From an uncultured bacterium (GTDB lineage: Bacteria > Gemmatimonadota > Gemmatimonadetes > Longimicrobiales > RSA9), in NCBI GenBank assembly GCA_937889645.1, contig CALBZE010000094.1:1-63169 (forward strand): a stretch of 63,169 nt of DNA, given 5' to 3'. The position numbers and the translations under genes are program-made. Position 1 is the first letter of the stretch; each line of letters opens with the position of its first letter. This document shows, piece after piece, positions 58,573 through 63,169 of the stretch. The notes beneath the pieces are model-generated. The model saw nothing but the letters and a program-made list of their open reading frames with translations, had not been told where the DNA came from and searched no databases.

Positions 58573-60758
58573 GCGACCTCCGGCAGGCGCTGACGCAGAT
58601 GGCGCACGAGGCCCGTGTGCCTCGCTTGGCCATCTTGATCCGCCTCTCGCAGGCGCGAGCGGGCCACGTCATCAGTGATCATGATGAAACGCTCACGTGC
58701 TCTAGTGATTGCGGTGTAGAGGATGGGGCGCGAGAGCATGGCTCCGTGTGTGCGGGTGAAGAGGCCCAGGACGTTGGGGAACTCGCTCCCTTGAGCCCGA
58801 TGCACGGTGGTGGCCCACCCGAGTTCGAGGTTGTACCGACGGAATCCCTCGACGACGATCTCACGGCCGTCGCCCCAGCCAACCAGAACCCGATCGGGCC
58901 CAACCGCGCGCACCACACCTTGTTCGCCGTTGAAGACACCGGACTCGCCGAGGGTGTAGTCGTTGCGCATTTGGAATACCCTGTCGCCCACGCGCACACG
59001 GGCTCCGCCGCCGATCCGGGGACCCGGACGTCCGTGGGGGTTCAGCTTGCCCTGGAGGAGGACGTTCAGCTTCTCGACGCCCAGCGGGCCGCGCTTGAGT
59101 GGTGAGAGCACCTGAAGGTCCGTGGCGGGTGCAACGCCCTCACTTTGGATTAGCCAGTCGAGGGCGTCCATGAGGCGATTGAGAGCGCGAGCCACCTGAC
59201 CCTCGTTCGTCGGGGCGGAAACGTCCACGATCAAGAAGCTGTGCCGGTCACTGACCAGCTCGGCGCCCGCCAGCGCTCGGTGGGCGTTGGCGATGATCGA
59301 GCTGCCCTCAGCCTGTCTAAAGACCTCGGTCAGACGCGCGGATGGTATCGTGCGCGAGAACAGCAAATCGCGAAGGATGGCGCCGTGATCGACGCTCGGG
59401 AGCTGTTCCACATCCCCGACGAGGAGGAGCTGCGTTGTCGGACGCAGACTCGATAGTAGCCAACTGAAGACCTCGAGGGAGCACATAGAGGTCTCCTCGA
59501 TGACGAGAGCGTCAGCCTCCACCGGGGTTGCCCGCGGCGAACCCGGCGGGCCTCCGATCATCCGGTGGATTGTTTCAGCCAGACCCCCGACGACTTCATT
59601 CGCACGCGCCGCGGCTTTGCCCGTGGGTGCGGCGACGCGCACCGTTTTCCCGAGGCTACGGAGGCACTCCACGTACGCTCTGAGCGTGCTCGTCTTCCCT
59701 GTTCCGGGACCTCCCGTGAGGATGAAACAGCCGGACACGAGGGCTCTCCGGACCGCCGCCTCCTGGGCTGACGAGAGGCCGGCTCGCGCCAGCACGTCGT
59801 CCACCTTTGACTCCTCCCGAGTCGTCATCCGGAGGCTCGCCATCAAGTGCCGGCGGAGCCGGCTGGCTATCGTCCACTCGGCCTCGAGCGAAGCAGGTAG
59901 ATAGCTTCGCTCGCCATCCTCCACGATTTCCGCGGCATCCAAAGCGAGCGTTACCGCAGGTTCAGCATGGTCGGCCCCTACGAGTTCGCTGACGAACTCG
60001 GCGAGTTCTTCGACCGGAAGAGCGGAATGCCCGTTCGCCTGAGCCCTCTCCATGGCATGAACAGCGGCGGCGCGTAGCCGTTCCGGATGATCAGGCGCGA
60101 ATCCCAGCTTCCGCGCGAGTGCGTCCGCCCGTTCCCAGCCGAGGCCAGGCACGTCCATAAGGCGGTACGGGTGCTCGTTGAGGATGAGATCCGCCAATTC
60201 GGGCGAGCGGAAGAAGCTCACGATCCGTCGGGCGGTCTTGTACGTCACACCTGCCGACGTGAGCGACGTGGCAATGTCGATGGCCGCTTCATCGGCTTCT
60301 TCCGTTCGCATCCAACGCCGCCATGCCTCGACTAGCTGTCGCCCGACAAGGCCAGGGAAGATACTCTCCAACCGTACCGGATCCGCCTTCAGCACGTCGA
60401 TCGCGGAGGTGCCGAGTACGCTCAAGATGCGCTGAGCGCGTGTGGCACCTAGACCGGTGATATTCGCCGCCAAGAACCGCTTCAACCCATCCGGCGAGGT
60501 GGGTGGACGGACCCGGTGGCACTCTAGCACTCGAAGCTGCTCCCCGTGCTGAGGGTGGACCTCCATCGTCCCCGACACCTCCACTTCTGACCCAAGGGGA
60601 AGGGTCCGTAGGGCGGGTGCAACGAAGCGCCGCCGAGAGCCGTCTTGTAGGACGAGCATCCCCGCCTGCCATGCCACACCTTCGGACACAGTCCGGTGCG
60701 CGATTGAAGCGATTTCCGCGCAGAGGTGGCGAACCACAGTCGATGCAACCATGGACAT
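58569..60758 (-). CDS. RecD2-type (SF1B) DNA helicase
   Basis: A 729-aa helicase with the RecD2 layout. An N-terminal OB-like barrel (LVLQDGSRRRFVAPALRTLPLGSEVEVSGTM) leads into helix-hairpin-helix units (FLAANITGLGATRAQRILSVLG, LMDVPGLGWERADALARKLGF). The motor has Walker A GGPGTGKTST (G350-K355-T356), motif Ia AAPTGKAAARA, Walker B ALVIEETSM (E421-E422 where RecD2 usually has DE), motif III LLLVGDVEQLPSV and motif VI YTAITRARE. An SH3-like beta unit (RVRVGDRVFQMRNDYTLGE) lies inside. It unwinds DNA 5-prime to 3-prime. Its start overlaps the 137-aa gene stop by one base. Here it is embedded in a recombinase operon instead of standing alone as in most chromosomes, and it is likely part of the element. 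Confidence 0.92.
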   Translation of the reverse strand: MSMVASTVVRHLCAEIASIAHRTVSEGVAWQAGMLVLQDGSRRRFVAPALRTLPLGSEVEVSGTMEVHPQHGEQLRVLECHRVRPPTSPDGLKRFLAANITGLGATRAQRILSVLGTSAIDVLKADPVRLESIFPGLVGRQLVEAWRRWMRTEEADEAAIDIATSLTSAGVTYKTARRIVSFFRSPELADLILNEHPYRLMDVPGLGWERADALARKLGFAPDHPERLRAAAVHAMERAQANGHSALPVEELAEFVSELVGADHAEPAVTLALDAAEIVEDGERSYLPASLEAEWTIASRLRRHLMASLRMTTREESKVDDVLARAGLSSAQEAAVRRALVSGCFILTGGPGTGKTSTLRAYVECLRSLGKTVRVAAPTGKAAARANEVVGGLAETIHRMIGGPPGSPRATPVEADALVIEETSMCSLEVFSWLLSSLRPTTQLLLVGDVEQLPSVDHGAILRDLLFSRTIPSARLTEVFRQAEGSSIIANAHRALAGAELVSDRHSFLIVDVSAPTNEGQVARALNRLMDALDWLIQSEGVAPATDLQVLSPLKRGPLGVEKLNVLLQGKLNPHGRPGPRIGGGARVRVGDRVFQMRNDYTLGESGVFNGEQGVVRAVGPDRVLVGWGDGREIVVEGFRRYNLELGWATTVHRAQGSEFPNVLGLFTRTHGAMLSRPILYTAITRARERFIMITDDVARSRLREADQDGQARHTGLVRHLRQRLPEVA

Positions 60759-61171
60759 CAGCGCTTTCGGCCAGCCCGGGAGACGCTTCGGTCCGGGGGT
60801 ACGAGAGGCCTGTAGAGCTCATCTGGGTCGAAGCCAAGGCGGCGTGCGTTGCCCTCCATGAGCATCACCCGCGCAAGCAGGGTGTCGTACTTCGTTTGCC
60901 ACTCTTGGATCTGCGCATCCTTCGCGTCGAGCTTCTCCGCGTAGAAGTCTTCCTCCTGTTGGCGCGCCGACTTCTGTTGTCGCTCCTGAATCGTCTGCGC
61001 CTTTTTGATCTCGTCCTCGGCCCAGCGCTTGATTGTGCGCCAATCGATGCCGGTCTCCTCGGCGAGGGCGGCGTAGGTGATCGGCATCTCCTCGGGTGAC
61101 CTCACTTCCGCGCGACGGAGATACGGTCGAATCTTGGTCAGCACCTCGCTTTTTTTCGTGGGGCGACTCAT
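60758..61171 (-). CDS. TnpC-like HTH/coiled-coil accessory protein
   Basis: A 137-aa protein. The N-terminus RPTKKSEVLTKIRPYLRRA, then ITYAALAEETGIDWRTIKRWAEDE, is a recognisable HTH. A long coiled coil follows (QTIQERQQKSARQQEEDFYAEKLDAKDAQIQEWQTKYDTLL), and the basic tail ends RPLVPPDRSVSRAGRKR. Small HTH/coiled-coil proteins next to tyrosine recombinases are the TnpC/DUF6262 type of Tn554-like elements. The ATG overlaps the recombinase stop by four bases. Confidence 0.75.
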   Translation of the reverse strand: MSRPTKKSEVLTKIRPYLRRAEVRSPEEMPITYAALAEETGIDWRTIKRWAEDEIKKAQTIQERQQKSARQQEEDFYAEKLDAKDAQIQEWQTKYDTLLARVMLMEGNARRLGFDPDELYRPLVPPDRSVSRAGRKR

Positions 61172-63147
61172 TCGGCCTCCAGCGGCTGAAAGCGTGACTT
61201 CTCATCGGCGAATGGCTGGACGAAGGGCGTGCCGTCCGACGGATTGGCGGCAAGCGTGCGTTCAGCGTTGCGAATCACCGTCTCATTTTCGGCAATCCAG
61301 GACTCGCTGATCGCCTCACCGGTTTCGGCCGCCTGACGTTTCTCCTCCTCCAGCACTCGCTTCGTCCGGACCGTGAGCTGCACCAGCTGTTGCCGCTGGA
61401 GTTCGTCGCTCGTGTCGTGAACGTAGTCGGAGCAGCCTTTCAGGCAGTTGAGGTGGTGCGGGCACGGTGATACCGAGAAGTCGTGGACGCACAGACCGAG
61501 GTCTGTAACGTGCACGTGCTGTAGCTGCTCCTCCAAATAGACGTCTCGCACGTCCTCGACGAGCGCGAAGTACATGTCGGCGATCTCGCCCTTGACCCGG
61601 CCTGCGACGATTGCCGAACGCAGGATCTCGACGCGTTGTTGCTTGGTGAGATGCTTGTATGCACCCACATCCGCGCGGTGGGATCGGTTCTGCCAGCGGG
61701 CAATAACGGGATCCGGGACGCCTCCTGCCGCAACCTGGGTCGTCAACCAGTGCCGGAACTGATGTGTCGTAAGCTCGATGGGTGACCCATCCTCCTCGGT
61801 CAGCCCGAATCGATCGAATGCGGATCGTATTATGGGCCTCATCCATTTCCCGTCGCGCTGAACCGCTTCGGGGTGATCCGGCGAGGCGTTCGCCCACCGA
61901 CCACCCAAGAAATCGTTGACGGTCTGCTCAGTGACGAGTTCAACCAGCAACGGGATCGTGGGACGCGACCGATGGAAGAAGTTCGTATTCACCACGAAGA
62001 GGCTATCCGACAGCGCCTGCGTTGCACCTCCTCCTCTCAATGCCCAAAGGGGCCCTTGACGGTTTGCGAGATACACTTCGACATCTTCAACGCGGAAACA
62101 GATGGAGCCATCGTCCGTAGGAACCCGAGGCAGGCGGTTCGGTGGGATGGAGCTGATGCCGCCCCGGTCGACCCCCATCCACTTCGCCAGCTCGGTGTTT
62201 GTCACCGTGCCCTGCGTCTTCGGGAGCGGATGTCGCCCCGGAGATTGCTCGAGAACCGAAGCGCGATGGCGGGCTGAGGTCGTGATTGCGCGGGCCTCTC
62301 GGACCGCCGTCCGAACAAGCTCGGCCTGGAGGTCGGTAAGGCCGAGTGTGGCGAGAGAGCGCTTCTTGTTCTTCTCGACCCAGTAGACCAGGGACCACTG
62401 TCGCGGGGCGTCCCGCTTTGGTCGGTGGACCCGTAGGCATCGGTAGGGAAGTGTCAGGACCTCTCCGATCCGGAGCGCCGTCGCATTTAGGATGGCAAGG
62501 ACGCAGGAGATCAGTCGATCGCTAGGCTCCTGCGCGTGTGTCCTGTAAATGTCCGCGACGGCCTCTAGAGCGGCATTGGAGGGGAGGAGTTTCATTCGCT
62601 CCTCCTGGCCGTCGAGCGTAAACCGTTCCGAGTCCTCGGGTCGGGGCGTGGTCCACCTGACGTGCATTGGCTTGATGACGCGCGCGGCCTCCAACAGCTC
62701 GATGATCCGGCTCCACGCCGAGCACATCTTGTAGGTAGTCGAAGCCGCCCACATCTCGCGCATCTTCTGCTCCATACGGAGCATGTCTTCGCTCGTGACG
62801 CCCTCCCAAAGGAAGGCATCTCCGTCGAGCCGCTCCCGAAGCGCGTCCCACAGCATGCGGGCGGTGTCGATCCTGAAGATCAGGTTCGACTTGCTTTGCA
62901 TGTCGAGGATGCATGCCGCCTTGATCGGATCGGCGAACCGGGGCGGTAGAGGATCGGTCATCGATCCTCGCACGGTCCAATATCCGCGGGCATTCGACTT
63001 CTTGTGGCGCCGCTTCACGAGCGGCGTGAGGTCCCATATGTGGCTTGAGAACTCTTGTCCGGGGAAGAGCGTTGCGAAGGCCTCTCGTCCCCGCTGGATG
63101 TACTCGGCTTCCGAACCTCGGACCGGGAAGCGCAGGAGCTCGCTCAT
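61168..63147 (-). CDS. Tyrosine recombinase/integrase with C-terminal zinc-binding segment (TnpB-like)
   Basis: A 659-aa site-specific recombinase. The catalytic set is R226 (NATALRIGEVLTLP), H462 and R465 (THQFRHWLTTQVAAGG), likely W485 or H490 (RWQNRSHRADVG) and nucleophile Y497 (DVGAYKHL). The N-terminal 200 residues are a helical DNA-binding part. After the catalytic domain comes a Cys/His segment (C553, H555, C562, H564, C568, C572 in CVHDFSVSPCPHHLNCLKGC) and a long charged helical tail, the form seen in TnpB of Tn554-like elements. GGAGGG precedes the ATG. It overlaps the TnpC-like gene by four bases. It should integrate and excise the segment. Confidence 0.92.
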   Translation of the reverse strand: MSELLRFPVRGSEAEYIQRGREAFATLFPGQEFSSHIWDLTPLVKRRHKKSNARGYWTVRGSMTDPLPPRFADPIKAACILDMQSKSNLIFRIDTARMLWDALRERLDGDAFLWEGVTSEDMLRMEQKMREMWAASTTYKMCSAWSRIIELLEAARVIKPMHVRWTTPRPEDSERFTLDGQEERMKLLPSNAALEAVADIYRTHAQEPSDRLISCVLAILNATALRIGEVLTLPYRCLRVHRPKRDAPRQWSLVYWVEKNKKRSLATLGLTDLQAELVRTAVREARAITTSARHRASVLEQSPGRHPLPKTQGTVTNTELAKWMGVDRGGISSIPPNRLPRVPTDDGSICFRVEDVEVYLANRQGPLWALRGGGATQALSDSLFVVNTNFFHRSRPTIPLLVELVTEQTVNDFLGGRWANASPDHPEAVQRDGKWMRPIIRSAFDRFGLTEEDGSPIELTTHQFRHWLTTQVAAGGVPDPVIARWQNRSHRADVGAYKHLTKQQRVEILRSAIVAGRVKGEIADMYFALVEDVRDVYLEEQLQHVHVTDLGLCVHDFSVSPCPHHLNCLKGCSDYVHDTSDELQRQQLVQLTVRTKRVLEEEKRQAAETGEAISESWIAENETVIRNAERTLAANPSDGTPFVQPFADEKSRFQPLEAE

Positions 63148-63169
63148 GCGTCTCCCTCCGACTCCGCCT
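63144..63169 (-). CDS. Possible C-terminus of a further upstream gene, cut by the window edge
   Basis: On the minus strand the TGA inside the recombinase start (ATGAGC) ends an open frame that runs off the window with residues AESEGDA. Since the neighbouring genes overlap by ATGA, an upstream partner (a second recombinase, as in Tn554) is likely. Only eight codons are visible. Confidence 0.3.

Noticed and set aside
54773..60758. A canonical Gabija system
   Set aside because: The OLD protein resembles GajA, but the helicase is RecD2-type rather than UvrD-like GajB, and three unrelated genes or gaps lie between.
61168..63147. A prophage integrase
   Set aside because: No capsid, terminase, portal or lysis gene is in the window, and the C-terminal zinc segment and TnpC-like neighbour fit Tn554-like elements better.

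Overview
The window reads as chromosome of a high-GC (about 70 percent by eye) Gram-negative-type bacterium. The gene style points to Gemmatimonadota, with Acidobacteriota as the alternative. It includes a PadR regulator next to an ADOP-type macrolide-export permease without its own ATPase, a PadR/HAAS-type membrane pair, several six-bladed-propeller lipoproteins, DUF4097 proteins behind an ECF sigma factor, and an orphan TonB-plug-like secreted protein. The taxonomic call is inference from gene style, not from a marker gene. Most genes start with ATG or GTG behind a clear GGAGG-type site.

Region by region. 1-3.6 kb: a minus-strand fatty-acid operon (thiolase, hotdog thioesterase, DinB protein, enoyl-CoA hydratase cut by the window edge) behind a TetR regulator; two near-identical 16-bp palindromes sit in front of the regulator and of the operon. 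3.8-4.2 kb: tRNA-Glu(CTC) and tRNA-Val(CAC) with promoter and terminator. 4.3-11.4 kb: a lipoprotein, then two PadR-controlled membrane operons. 11.6-19.7 kb: YceI and BNR-propeller genes, an Rrf2-DoxX-Old-Yellow-Enzyme operon, an XRE regulator, a MEDS-domain histidine kinase, an aminotransferase and a small phosphatase. 19.8-23.6 kb: a Rho lacking its N-terminal helical domain, a DEAD-box helicase and hemolysin III. 23.8-26.7 kb: ECF sigma, zinc anti-sigma and two DUF4097 proteins. 26.8-36.2 kb: two alpha/beta hydrolases, a Zn-ribbon protein coupled to PBP2, a TPR/zinc-ribbon operon and a lipoprotein cytochrome c. 36.2-45.9 kb: LeuB, thiolase, SPFH protein, 3-hydroxyacyl-CoA dehydrogenase, a cation/proton antiporter and an NSS transporter. 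46-54.5 kb: mostly unrecognised proteins, a 900-bp intergenic region with promoter-hairpin units that look like small RNA genes, and a frameshifted HExxH protein.

54.8-63.2 kb is a different kind of DNA: visibly less GC-rich, all on the minus strand. It encodes a tyrosine recombinase with a C-terminal zinc-binding segment, a TnpC-like HTH/coiled-coil protein, a RecD2-type helicase, a second TnpC-like protein and an unrecognised 315-aa protein, all overlapping by 1 or 4 bases. A 704-aa OLD-family ATPase/TOPRIM nuclease follows after a 204-base gap. The segment starts beyond the right edge, where a further overlapping gene seems to end. It is the best candidate for an undescribed system: a Tn554-like integrative element carrying a helicase and an OLD nuclease, plausibly anti-phage or self-mobilising.
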